DNA of 64,000 bases. Source: CAWEDP01 sp963807925 (GTDB lineage Bacteria > Acidobacteriota > Vicinamibacteria > Vicinamibacterales > CAVVIG01). Each line of letters begins with the position of its first letter. Within the stretch, counting starts at the first letter, position 1. Under the pieces are notes generated by a model. That model was not told the DNA's origin. It worked only from the letters and a program-made list of their open reading frames with translations, and ran no database searches. This document shows positions 1-7,664 of this stretch, in pieces. Position numbers and translations under genes: made by a program. The DNA lies in the NCBI GenBank assembly GCA_963807925.1, contig CAWEDP010000002.1, forward strand, positions 2,604,001-2,668,000, written 5' to 3'.

Positions 1-509
1 TTCTTCCAGAGGACGGGCGACACGGTATAGCCGTACAGCCGGTCCAGAATGCGCCGGCTCTCCTGCGCGCGCACCAGGTTCTCGTTGACCTCGTGGCCGT
101 CGCTCACGGCCTGGCGGATCGCAGCCTCGGTGATCTCGTGAAAGACGATGCGCTTGACCGGCACCTTCGGCTTCAGCACCTCCTTCAGATGCCAGCTGAT
201 CGACTCGCCCTCGCGATCGGGATCGGTCGCGAGAATCACCTCCGACGCCCCCTTCAGGGCCGCCTTGAGCGCCTGCACGTATTTCCGCTTGTCGTTCGGC
301 ACGACGTAATAGGGCGTGAAGTCGCCGTCGGTGTCGACGCCGAGGCGGCCCCATTTCTTCTTCCGGATTTCGTCGGGGATCTCGTCGGCCGACTCGGGCA
401 GATCGCGCACGTGGCCGTAGCTCGCCCGCACGTCGTACCCGTCCTTCAGGATGCGTTCGATCGTCCGCGCCTTCGCCGGCGATTCGACGATCACCAGTCG
501 TTTGGACAT
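1..509 (-). CDS. topA: DNA topoisomerase I, N-terminal part (runs off the window)
   Basis: This is the N-terminal 169 codons of type IA DNA topoisomerase, which relaxes negative supercoils by passing one strand through a transient break. The start ATG is at 507-509 and the protein opens MSKRLVIVESPAKARTIE, the hallmark of the TOPRIM domain. The acidic DPDREGE motif follows near residues 75-85. The visible part ends in LDRLYGYTVSPVLWK, also typical of TopA. The rest of the gene, including the catalytic tyrosine, lies beyond position 1. dprA lies upstream on the same strand with an 11-bp gap, so the two are probably cotranscribed; a dprA-topA pair is a common bacterial arrangement. Confidence 0.95.
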   Translation of the reverse strand, partial: MSKRLVIVESPAKARTIERILKDGYDVRASYGHVRDLPESADEIPDEIRKKKWGRLGVDTDGDFTPYYVVPNDKRKYVQALKAALKGASEVILATDPDREGESISWHLKEVLKPKVPVKRIVFHEITEAAIRQAVSDGHEVNENLVRAQESRRILDRLYGYTVSPVLWK

Positions 510-520
510 TCCTGTTCACC

Positions 521-1600
521 CTAGCACGTTCTGTCAATTCGAACGAACCGCCCGCCGCCGACGCGCGCCACCGCTCCCTCCAACTCGAGCTCGAGCAGGC
601 GCGGCAGCACCCGGGTCACGGCGAGGCCCGACCGCTCGGAGATCGCGTCCACGTCGCAGGCGTCGCCGGGCGTCAACGCCCGGAGCACGGGATCGGACAC
701 CTGCGCCGGCGGCCTCGTCGAACCGGCGGCGCGCGGCCCGGCGCCGCCGGCCCATGCGTAGCCGCCGAAGAGCTCGTCCAGGATGTCGTCCGCGGTCTCG
801 ACAATCGTGGCGCCGTCCCGCAGCAGCGCGTGCCCGCCCTTGTTGCGTCCGCTCAGGACGTTGCCGGGCACGGCCAGGACGTCGCGCCCCTGGTCGAGCG
901 CAGAGCGCGCGGTGATGAGCGACCCGCTCCGCTCCCCCGCCTCGACGACGACGACGGCCCGCGACAGGCCGCTGATGATGCGGTTGCGCTGCGGGAAGAA
1001 GCGCGGCAACGGCGGCGTGCCGGGCGCGAGCTCGCTGACGATCAGGCCGCGCGCCTCGATGGCCTGCGAGAGCGGCGCGTGTTCGGCCGGATACACGATG
1101 TCGGCGCCGCATCCGAGCACGGCGATGGTCCACCCCGCCGACAGCGCGCCGCGATGCGCCGCCGAATCGACGCCCCGCGCCAGCCCGCTGACGACGGCCA
1201 CTCCGCGCGCGGCCAGATCCGTCCCGAGCCGCTCGGCCACCTCGAGCGCATAGGGCGACGCCGCGCGCGATCCGACGATCGCCACCGCCGGGACGCGGAG
1301 GGCGTCGAGCGCGCCGCGCGTCCACAGGACCGGCGGCGGATCGACGATCGCCGCCAGCATCGGCGGGTAGTCGGGATCGTTCCATGACGTGGGCCGCAGC
1401 CGCTGGCGGGCGCCGCGGAGGAGCGCCAGCCTCGCCCGCTCCATCAGCGCCGAGGGCTTGCCGGGCTCGGCCGGCCAGCGCGCCGCGGCGATGGCATCGA
1501 GCGCTGCCGCCGCGGTGTCACCGGCCCGCAGCCGCTCGCCGACATCTTTCCACGTGTGCACGGGGAGCAGCGAGAGGGCGACAAACGCGGGATCGATCAT
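521..1600 (-). CDS. dprA: DNA processing protein DprA (359 aa)
   Basis: DprA loads RecA on incoming single-stranded DNA during natural transformation. The Rossmann-like core is clear: VAIVGSRAASPYALEVAE, VVSGLARGVDSAAHRGAL, TIAVLGCGADIVYPAEH, PQRNRIISGLS, and EAGERSGSLITARSALDQGRDVLAVPG. A C-terminal winged-helix-like segment (residues about 295-355) follows, as in many DprA proteins. The length is normal. It sits directly upstream of topA. Together with comF at 6.4-7.1 kb it suggests the lineage keeps DNA-uptake functions. The ATG at 1600 is the first good start. Confidence 0.95.
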   Translation of the reverse strand: MIDPAFVALSLLPVHTWKDVGERLRAGDTAAAALDAIAAARWPAEPGKPSALMERARLALLRGARQRLRPTSWNDPDYPPMLAAIVDPPPVLWTRGALDALRVPAVAIVGSRAASPYALEVAERLGTDLAARGVAVVSGLARGVDSAAHRGALSAGWTIAVLGCGADIVYPAEHAPLSQAIEARGLIVSELAPGTPPLPRFFPQRNRIISGLSRAVVVVEAGERSGSLITARSALDQGRDVLAVPGNVLSGRNKGGHALLRDGATIVETADDILDELFGGYAWAGGAGPRAAGSTRPPAQVSDPVLRALTPGDACDVDAISERSGLAVTRVLPRLLELELEGAVARVGGGRFVRIDRTC

Positions 1601-1850
1601 GAGCGCGCCTCGGCGGCCTGGACGCGCCTCGAGACACCAAGAGGCCGCAACCGCCGCACCGTGGGCGCGGGGCCCGACCTCCTGACGTCAATTGTAGACC
1701 GAGATCGAAAATCCGCGGTCCGCGGACGCGCGAACGTAAGGAATTCAGCACGATCTTGCATGGCATCTTCATTGCTTCCGCGCATGCGGGACATGGCAAA
1801 TGCCTTGTCACGACACCACCCAGCGGCTATAGTTTGAGCGTAACCCTGTC

Positions 1851-2210
1851 ATGAATCGACTCATCGGGTGCCTCGTGCTCGTGACGGCGAGCGTGTCGGC
1901 TGCGCCGGCACGGGCCGACGCGCGTTCGGACGCGAAGTCGCAGGTCAACTTCGGCATCAATGTCGCCCAGCGCGGACTCTGGCGCGAGGCCATCTACCGA
2001 TGGGAGCGCGCCGTGCAGCTCGATCCGAGCTACGCCGCGGCGTTCAACGACCTGGCGATCGCGTACGAACACGAGGGCGAGCTGGAGAAAGCGCGCAAGG
2101 CTTACGAACGAGCCGTCGAACTGGATCCGAACAACGCCGACATCAGACAGAACTTCGAGCTCTTCAAGGAAATCAATGATCGGACCAGTTCCGCCAAGGA
2201 CAAGAATTAG
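1851..2210 (+). CDS. Small secreted TPR-repeat protein (119 aa)
   Basis: The first 23 residues form a signal peptide ending near APARA. Then come about two tetratricopeptide repeats: FGINVAQRGLWREAIYRWERAVQLDP, and AAAFNDLAIAYEHEGELEKARKAYERAVELDP, each with the helix-turn-helix spacing of TPRs. It is probably a periplasmic protein-protein adaptor. The last 35 bp overlap the start of the following lipoprotein gene, so the two products are likely translated together and may act in one envelope complex. A promoter-like AT-rich stretch (TATAGTTTGAGCG) lies about 25 bp upstream of the ATG. No specific family is recognised. Confidence 0.8.
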   Translation: MNRLIGCLVLVTASVSAAPARADARSDAKSQVNFGINVAQRGLWREAIYRWERAVQLDPSYAAAFNDLAIAYEHEGELEKARKAYERAVELDPNNADIRQNFELFKEINDRTSSAKDKN

Positions 2211-3030
2211 GCTGCTCGCCGGCGCGCTCTTCGCTGTCGCGTTGACCGTCGTGGCGTGCGGGCCCGACAGCTACGAAATCCAGATCGAGACGCCCATCCA
2301 GCCCAAGATGGACGTCTCGCCGTTCCAGCGCGTCCTGGTTGCCGGCTTCGTGGCCGGAGGATCCGACGATCTCGACACGAACCAGGAAACCGTCCGGCTG
2401 CTGCGCAGTCAGCTCCGCAACAAGTCGTCGCTGAAGGTGATCGACGCCGACGTGATGCCGCTCCTCGACATCGCGCAGGAGCAGTACAAGACGGCGAATG
2501 CCGCCGTCGGCGAGGACGAACCGGCCGTCGCCATCACCTCTGTCAGCAATCCGACCTCGGCGCCCCCGAACCAGGCGGCGCTGCCGCTGCCGCCGAAGAT
2601 CAAGGAAGAGAAGGATCTCGAGCCGTACGAACGGCTGTTCGCGAACGTCGCCTATTGGAAGATGATCGGCGAGGAGTACCAGAATCCGCTCATCGTCACC
2701 GGCACGGTGCTCTTCTCGCCGCACTCCCGGTCGGGATTCGTCCAGCGCGACCAGGAAGTCTACGACGCCTTCGGCCGCCGCAGCGTACGCCCGGTGCGCA
2801 CCTACATGGAGCGCAAGGGCTTCATCCTCCGCCCCAAGTTCGTCTTCATCGACGGACGCACCGGCGCGACCATGTACTCGGAGAGCTACCGCGAGGAAAT
2901 TCTCTACAACGCGCAGACCAACACGCCCGCGTTGTCGTCCTACTTCGAGCTCATGGATCGCCTGGTGCCGAACTTCCTGAGCGCCCTCAGCACGCAGAAG
3001 ATCAAGGGCACGCGCGTCCTGCTCAAGTAG
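2176..3030 (+). CDS. Lipoprotein of unknown function (284 aa)
   Basis: The protein starts MIGPVPPRTRIRLLAGALF and has a lipoprotein signal with lipobox VVAC (Cys near residue 28), so it should be anchored to a membrane. The body begins with PFQRVLVAGFVAGG, a beta strand resembling the opening of FlgO/CsgG/TolB-N-like outer-membrane-associated folds. Later segments are YQNPLIVTGTVLFS and FVFIDGRTGATMYSESYREE. That pattern (return to gene, 'target of stress' style beta-alpha repeats) is only suggestive. The start codon overlaps the upstream TPR gene by 35 bp in a different frame, implying translational coupling. I infer an envelope-associated two-gene unit; exact function unknown. Confidence 0.75.
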   Translation: MIGPVPPRTRIRLLAGALFAVALTVVACGPDSYEIQIETPIQPKMDVSPFQRVLVAGFVAGGSDDLDTNQETVRLLRSQLRNKSSLKVIDADVMPLLDIAQEQYKTANAAVGEDEPAVAITSVSNPTSAPPNQAALPLPPKIKEEKDLEPYERLFANVAYWKMIGEEYQNPLIVTGTVLFSPHSRSGFVQRDQEVYDAFGRRSVRPVRTYMERKGFILRPKFVFIDGRTGATMYSESYREEILYNAQTNTPALSSYFELMDRLVPNFLSALSTQKIKGTRVLLK

Positions 3031-3034
3031 CGCC

Positions 3035-3295
3035 TCAACGCGTCTCGGTCTGCACGACCCCGCCCTGGAACTGGGCGTCCACCCACTTCCCGTTGACGCG
3101 CACGACCAGGCGGCCAATCAGCTGCTCGCCCTTCTGTCCTTCGACGCGGAAACCGAAGTTCTCGCCCGACAACACCATGGGCGCGGAAAACGGGCGCGCC
3201 GCTCGCGACACCTGAGCCGACGCCCATCCGGCGGCCCCGGCGAGCGCAACCATCGTCACCGCCAGCACAACTCGCAGGTGCACACGTGTCATCAT
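3035..3295 (-). CDS. Small exported protein of unknown function (86 aa)
   Basis: The start is the first of two adjacent ATGs (MMTRVHLRVV). A clear signal peptide runs to about residue 27 (GAAGWASAQ), then a mature part of about 58 residues containing GENFGFRVEGQKGEQLIGRLVVRVNGKWVDAQ split by short polar turns, consistent with a small beta-sheet protein. It converges on the lipoprotein gene with a 4-bp gap. A longer reading frame upstream runs into the 13-bp tandem repeat and is not coding: its translation is just the repeat unit MRHYYAPLLCATT. Function unknown. Confidence 0.65.
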   Translation of the reverse strand: MMTRVHLRVVLAVTMVALAGAAGWASAQVSRAARPFSAPMVLSGENFGFRVEGQKGEQLIGRLVVRVNGKWVDAQFQGGVVQTETR

Positions 3296-3350
3296 GCCCT
3301 CCGTCCGCTCGTAAGACGCGGCGCCGCCCCGGCCGGCCGGCGTCCAGCAA

Positions 3351-3457
3351 GTGGCGCACAGTAGTGGCGCACAGTAGTGGCGCATAGTAGTGGCGCATAG
3401 TAGTGGCGCATAGTAGTGGCGCATAGTAGTGGCGCATAGTAGTGGCGCACAGTAGTG
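3351..3457. repeat. 13-bp tandem repeat (eight copies plus a broken ninth)
   Basis: The unit GTGGCGCAYAGTA is repeated with an exact period of 13 bp. GTGGCGCA recurs at 3351, 3364, 3377, 3390, 3403, 3416, 3429 and 3442, and a decayed copy starts at 3455. Only one position varies (C or T after GCGCA). The array lies between the small exported gene and the rplU promoter, ending about 30 bp upstream of the -35 box. Confidence 0.95.
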
Positions 3458-3486
3458 CTGTCAGGTAACCTGTTGTAACTGAGCTC

Positions 3487-3515
3487 TTTACAAGCTGCGG
3501 ATCGGATAGTACACT
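3487..3515 (+). promoter_or_regulatory. Sigma-70-type promoter of rplU-rpmA
   Basis: TTTACA (3487-3492), a 17-bp spacer and TACACT (3510-3515), close to consensus, lie 24 bp before the rplU start codon. This is the best candidate promoter for the L21-L27-Obg cluster. Confidence 0.65.
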
Positions 3516-3539
3516 CTCTGTTTTGCACAGGGGCCGATT

Positions 3540-3854
3540 ATGTTCGCAATCATCAAGACCGGCGGGCGCCAGGTGAAGGCGACTCCCGGCGGGTTCATCG
3601 ACCTCGAAGGGACCGCCGGCGAGCCGGGCGCGGAGCTGACGCTCGGCGACGTCCTCTTCGTGCAGAAGGACGGCGGCGAGGTGGTCGCCGGCACGCCGTT
3701 CGTCGCCGACGTGCACGTCGTGGCCGTGGTCGAAGGCGAACGGCGCGGGCCGAAAATCCGCGTCTTCAAGAAGAAGCGCCGGAAGGGCATGCGGCGCACC
3801 TGGGGGCACCGCTCCACCTTCACGCGCGTGCGCATCCGGGACATCGTCCTCTAG
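3540..3854 (+). CDS. rplU: 50S ribosomal protein bL21
   Basis: bL21 binds 23S rRNA in the large subunit. The protein is 104 aa, the usual length, and opens MFAIIKTGGRQVKATPGG, the family signature. The C-terminal KIRVFKKKRRKGMRRTWGHRS tract is the conserved basic rRNA-binding segment. It is followed after 28 bp by rpmA and then obgE, the classic L21-L27-Obg order. A good sigma-70-like promoter lies directly upstream. Confidence 0.97.
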   Translation: MFAIIKTGGRQVKATPGGFIDLEGTAGEPGAELTLGDVLFVQKDGGEVVAGTPFVADVHVVAVVEGERRGPKIRVFKKKRRKGMRRTWGHRSTFTRVRIRDIVL

Positions 3855-3882
3855 CGACGCTCCCCAACAGGTAGAGAAAGCC

Positions 3883-4140
3883 ATGGCTCACAAAAAAGGA
3901 CAGGGCAGCTCACGCAACGGCCGCGATTCGAATTCGCAGCGGCTCGGCGTCAAGGCGCACGACGGCAATCTCGTCACCGGCGGCACCATCATCGTGCGGC
4001 AGCGCGGCCGGCGGTTCCGGCCCGGCCGCAACGCGGGCCGCGGGAAAGACGACACCATTTTCGCGAAGACCGCCGGCCGCGTCCGGTTCGAGAACCACGG
4101 CGCCAGCGGACGGATCATCAGCGTCATTCCGGTCGAATAA
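3883..4140 (+). CDS. rpmA: 50S ribosomal protein bL27
   Basis: bL27 reaches toward the peptidyl transferase centre. The 85-aa product starts MAHKKGQGSSRNGRDSNSQR, so it has the short unprocessed N-terminus of most bacteria rather than the cleaved Firmicutes form. The motif GTIIVRQRGRRFRPGRN follows. The spacing from rplU (28 bp) and to obgE (42 bp) fits one transcript. Confidence 0.97.
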   Translation: MAHKKGQGSSRNGRDSNSQRLGVKAHDGNLVTGGTIIVRQRGRRFRPGRNAGRGKDDTIFAKTAGRVRFENHGASGRIISVIPVE

Positions 4141-4182
4141 GCCGTCCGGCAGCCGGATCGATCCGCTGGCCGGGTTCCCCTG

Positions 4183-5271
4183 ATGTTCGTCGACGAAGTC
4201 GACATCCACGTCGTCGCCGGTGCCGGCGGCAACGGCTGTCTGGCGTTCCGCCGCGAGAAGTACGTGCCGCGCGGCGGGCCCAGCGGCGGAGACGGCGGTC
4301 ACGGCGGATCGGTCTACGTCGTCGCCAGCCCGCACACCAACACGCTCATCAACTACCGGTTCCATCCCGAGTTCAGCGCCGACCGCGGCCAGCACGGGAT
4401 GGGCTCGAATCGCACCGGTCACAACGGGCAGGATCTCGAGCTGGCGGTGCCGATCGGCACGCTCGTCCACGAGCGGACCGACGATCCGGGCGGATCGTGG
4501 CACCTCGTCGCCGATCTCGCGCGCGAGGGGCAGCGCGTCCTCGTCGCGCGGGGCGGACGCGGCGGCCGCGGCAACGCGCGTTTCGCGAGCTCCACCAATC
4601 GCGCGCCCCGCCGTCACGAGCCCGGCGCGCCCGGCGACGACAAGCACCTGCGCCTCGAGCTGAAACTGATCGCCGACGCCGGACTGGTCGGCTTTCCCAA
4701 CGCGGGCAAGTCCACGCTCATCGCGCGGATCTCGTCGGCGCATCCGAAGATCGCCGACTACCCCTTCACGACGCTGACGCCGAACCTGGGCGTCGTCCGC
4801 CTGAGCGGCGACCGCAGCTTCGTGGTCGCCGACGTCCCCGGGTTGATCGAGGGGGCGCACCGCGGACTGGGACTCGGCGATCGGTTCCTGCGGCATCTCG
4901 AGCGGACGCGGGTGCTCGTGCACCTGGTGGACGTCTCCGGCGGCAGCAGCGGCCGCGATCCGTCCGTCGATCTCGACACCGTCCGCCGCGAGCTCGAGCT
5001 GTTTCAACCCGCGCTGGCGGCCAAGCCTCAGATCGTCGCCGCCAACAAGATCGACGCGGTCGACGACGACTCGCGCGTCGCGCGGCTCGAGCGGCGCGCG
5101 AGGGAGCTCGCGCTGCCGTTCCTCCAGGTGTCGGGAGCAACCGGCGAAGGAGTGCCGGCGCTGCTCGAACGGATCTGGAAAGCGCTCGCCGACGCGGCGC
5201 GCGCGGCCGACGAGGGGGACGCGGTCGAAACCGGATCCTACGTGCCGCCGTCCGGCGGCGCCGGGCGATGA
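4183..5271 (+). CDS. obgE: GTPase Obg/CgtA (362 aa)
   Basis: Obg is a large-subunit assembly GTPase that also links to growth control. The N-terminal Obg fold (residues 1 to about 158) is glycine-rich, with RGGPSGGDGGHGGSVY and ARGGRGGRGNARF. The G domain has G1 GFPNAGKST, switch II DVPGLIEGAH and the NKID base-recognition motif. The protein ends shortly after the G domain, so the variable OCT domain is absent or very short. The stop overlaps the nadD start (ATGA), showing translational coupling. Confidence 0.95.
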   Translation: MFVDEVDIHVVAGAGGNGCLAFRREKYVPRGGPSGGDGGHGGSVYVVASPHTNTLINYRFHPEFSADRGQHGMGSNRTGHNGQDLELAVPIGTLVHERTDDPGGSWHLVADLAREGQRVLVARGGRGGRGNARFASSTNRAPRRHEPGAPGDDKHLRLELKLIADAGLVGFPNAGKSTLIARISSAHPKIADYPFTTLTPNLGVVRLSGDRSFVVADVPGLIEGAHRGLGLGDRFLRHLERTRVLVHLVDVSGGSSGRDPSVDLDTVRRELELFQPALAAKPQIVAANKIDAVDDDSRVARLERRARELALPFLQVSGATGEGVPALLERIWKALADAARAADEGDAVETGSYVPPSGGAGR

Positions 5272-5960
5272 GACGGCCGTCGCGGCGCGTCGGCCTCCTG
5301 GGCGGCATGTTCGATCCGATTCACTGCGGGCACATCGACGTGGCGGCGGCGGCCGAACGGGCGCTCGCGCTGTCGGACGTGCTCGTGATGCCGGCCGCCC
5401 GGCCGCCGCACCGCCCGCAGGCGATCGCGTCCGGGTACCACCGGTTTGCGATGGCGGCGCTCGCCGTTGCCGGACGACCGGGCTGGCGCGCGCTGGACGT
5501 CGAGCTGCTCCGGGGCCGCACGACGTATACGACCGAGACGTTGCAGCGCCTCCACGCGGACGGTTATCGGCCCGACGAGCTCTTCTTCGTGACCGGCGCC
5601 GACGCGTTTCTGGAGATTGCGACCTGGCGGAACTATCCGTCGGTGCTCGATCAGGCGCACTTCGTCGCGGTGGCGCGCCCGGGGACGCCGGCCGGCGATC
5701 TGCCGGGCCGGCTGCCGGATCTCGCCGCGCGGATGATCCTCGTCGAGGACGGCCGGCCGCACCGGTCCGACGACGAGGCGCGGGGCGGCGGCGTGACCGG
5801 GGCGGTTTCCGCGCGCGCGTGCATCTTCCTGATCGATGCGCCGACCGCCGACGTGTCATCCACGGCGATCCGGCTGGCCCGGCAGGCGCGTCGATCGATC
5901 GCCGGCCTGGTCCCCCCATCGGTGCAGCAACACATTGAGCAGCACGGGCTTTACCTTTAG
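5268..5960 (+). CDS. nadD: Nicotinate-nucleotide adenylyltransferase (230 aa)
   Basis: NadD adenylates nicotinate mononucleotide in NAD synthesis. The nucleotidyltransferase signature GGMFDPIHCGH is at residues 12-22 (an HxGH motif with Cys in the variable place), and the second signature SSTAIR lies near the C-terminus. The substrate-side segment FFVTGADAFLEIATW is typical of NadD. The start ATG at 5268 overlaps the obgE stop by 4 bp. The order obgE-nadD-rsfS is widespread in bacteria. Confidence 0.93.
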   Translation: MRRPSRRVGLLGGMFDPIHCGHIDVAAAAERALALSDVLVMPAARPPHRPQAIASGYHRFAMAALAVAGRPGWRALDVELLRGRTTYTTETLQRLHADGYRPDELFFVTGADAFLEIATWRNYPSVLDQAHFVAVARPGTPAGDLPGRLPDLAARMILVEDGRPHRSDDEARGGGVTGAVSARACIFLIDAPTADVSSTAIRLARQARRSIAGLVPPSVQQHIEQHGLYL

Positions 5961-6019
5961 CGCGGCGTGGCCGTCCGACCGCACCGAGCGGGCGCGCGGC
6001 GGCGCGGCAGGCAGGTTGC

Positions 6020-6397
6020 ATGGCGAACACTGAGAAACGGCCAACCCGGGCGCGTCTTCCGCACGAAGTCACTTCGGCCATCGCCGCTGCCGAAGACAAG
6101 AAGGCCGTCGATGTCGTGCTGCTCGATCTTCGAAAGGCCGCCGGGTTCGCCGACTACTTCCTGATTTGTTCCGGCGCCAATGCGCGCCAGATCCGCGCGA
6201 TCGCCGACGGCATCGTCGAGGCGCTGCGCGCGCGCGGCAGCCGGCCGGCGCACGTCGAGGGCTACGAGCGGTCGGAATGGATCCTGCTCGACTACTTCGA
6301 TTTCATCGTCCACATCTTCGCGCCCGAGACGCGGCTGTTCTACGGCCTGGAGCGCCTGTGGGGGAGCGCGGAGCGGGTGCCGATTCCCGCCGACTGA
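6020..6397 (+). CDS. rsfS: Ribosome silencing factor RsfS (125 aa)
   Basis: RsfS binds uL14 and blocks subunit joining when nutrients are low. The conserved core is present: ADYFLICSGANARQIRAIAD and the tail WILLDYFDFIVHIFAPETR with YGLERLWG. The length fits the family. It follows nadD by 59 bp. The comF-like gene starts inside its last codons in another frame. Confidence 0.93.
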   Translation: MANTEKRPTRARLPHEVTSAIAAAEDKKAVDVVLLDLRKAAGFADYFLICSGANARQIRAIADGIVEALRARGSRPAHVEGYERSEWILLDYFDFIVHIFAPETRLFYGLERLWGSAERVPIPAD

Positions 6398-7113
6398 CGG
6401 CCGTTCTCGACGCCGTCCTGTCGGTCGCGCTCGCGCCCTCGTGCGTGGCCTGCGACCAGTTGCTCGATCGACCGACGGGGGGACCGGTGTGCGCCGCGTG
6501 CTGGCGATCCATTCTTCCGCTCACGCCGCCGCTCTGCCGCCGCTGCGGCGATCGGCTGAGCGCCTGGCGGACCGACCCCGGCGCGCTCTGTCCGCGGTGC
6601 CGGCGCCGGCCGTCCGGCCTCGCGTGCGCCCGCGCGATCGGCGCCTACGACGGCGCGCTCTGCGCCGTCCTGCACGCGCTGAAATACGACGGGCGCCGCT
6701 CGCTGGCGGTCCGCCTCGGTCGCCTGATGCGGGAGCGGGGCGGCGACGTGCTCGCGGGCGCCGCCTGCGCGGTCCCCGTTCCGCTGCACCGGTCCCGGCT
6801 TCGCGAGCGCGGCTTCAATCAGGCGGAGGATCTGGCGCGCGCGCTCGGCCTGCCGGTCTGCCGCGCGGTCCGGCGCATCCGCGCGACGCCCACGCAGACG
6901 GGACTGTCCTCGGCCGAGCGGCACCGGAACGTGCGCCACGCCTTCGGCGCGACGCGGCGCGCCGCCGCGGTGGCGGGCGCGGTCGTCGTCCTCGTCGACG
7001 ATGTCTGCACGACGGGAGCGACGCTCGAAGCCTGCGCGCGGGTCCTGAGGGCCGCGGGCGCGCTCGAGGTGCGGGCGCTCACGGCGGCCCGAGTCGTGGG
7101 GCCACCGCGGTGA
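6358..7113 (+). CDS. comF: ComF-family phosphoribosyltransferase-like protein
   Basis: The N-terminus holds paired cysteines of a zinc finger (CVACDQLL, CAACW, CRRCGDRL, CPRCRRR). The middle has the family motif VPVPLHRSRLRERGFNQAE, and the C-terminus has the PRPP-binding loop VVVLVDDVCTTGAT. ComF is needed for DNA uptake in competent bacteria; the exact reaction is not settled. No ATG is available before the first cysteines. GTG at 6358 is the most plausible start and overlaps rsfS by 40 bp; a later start near 6394 is possible. The 3' end overlaps the convergent tmk gene by 35 bp. Confidence 0.88.
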   Translation: MGERGAGADSRRLTAVLDAVLSVALAPSCVACDQLLDRPTGGPVCAACWRSILPLTPPLCRRCGDRLSAWRTDPGALCPRCRRRPSGLACARAIGAYDGALCAVLHALKYDGRRSLAVRLGRLMRERGGDVLAGAACAVPVPLHRSRLRERGFNQAEDLARALGLPVCRAVRRIRATPTQTGLSSAERHRNVRHAFGATRRAAAVAGAVVVLVDDVCTTGATLEACARVLRAAGALEVRALTAARVVGPPR

Positions 7114-7663
7114 CCACATCGGCGGCAATCGCGTCTCGCGGGCGTTCGCCGTCGAGCACCATCCAGCCGCCGTCGGCGGCCTGCCGCTGATAGCTTTCGC
7201 GGACGCGGCGCTGCATCGCGAGATCGCGCTCGTAGCGATCGCGATCGACCGCCTTGCGCTGCACGGCCGTCTCCGGCTCGATGTCGAGCAGAATCGTCAG
7301 CGTCGGCGGCGGCAGATAGCGCTGCATGTCGGCGAGCCACGCCGGCTCCAGCCCCTGGGCCTCGCCGTACGCGATGCTCGACGCGGTGTAGCGATCCGCC
7401 ACGAGCACGATCCCGCCGTCGAGCCAGCGCTGCAGATCCGGCTTGCGCTCGTACCGGTTCGCCACGTAGAGGAGCTGCATGACGTCGGGACCGTACTCGC
7501 GCTCGCCCTGGAGCGCCCGCGCGATCTCTTCGCCAATCGAGGTCGCGTAGTCGGGAAAAGAAACGAGCCGCGCCTTGCGGCCGTGTCCCCGCACCCAGTC
7601 GCGCAGCAGCTCGGCCTGCGTCTGCTTGCCGCTCTGGTCGAGGCCTTCGAACGCGATCAGCAT
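7079..7663 (-). CDS. tmk: Thymidylate kinase (194 aa)
   Basis: It phosphorylates dTMP to dTDP. The P-loop is FEGLDQSGKQTQ at residues 4-15, with Gln where many homologues have Gly. The DRY motif is in ADRYTASSIAYGEAQGL, and the LID region is RKAVDRDRYERD. Its start is only 1 bp from the lysA stop upstream on the same strand, so they form one operon. The 3' end overlaps comF, an unusual convergent overlap of essential and accessory genes. Confidence 0.92.
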   Translation of the reverse strand: MLIAFEGLDQSGKQTQAELLRDWVRGHGRKARLVSFPDYATSIGEEIARALQGEREYGPDVMQLLYVANRYERKPDLQRWLDGGIVLVADRYTASSIAYGEAQGLEPAWLADMQRYLPPPTLTILLDIEPETAVQRKAVDRDRYERDLAMQRRVRESYQRQAADGGWMVLDGERPRDAIAADVVTAVAPRLGPP

Positions 7664-7664
7664 C

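Noticed and set aside
93..524. Plus-strand open frames over topA and dprA
   Set aside because: They are antisense shadows of clearly conserved minus-strand genes in high-GC DNA.
3353..3457. CRISPR array
   Set aside because: The unit is 13 bp with no spacers and there are no cas genes.
3296..3528. Extended upstream reading of the small exported gene through MRHYYAPLLCATT repeats
   Set aside because: The translation is only the 13-bp tandem repeat; the signal peptide and a double ATG mark the true start at 3295.
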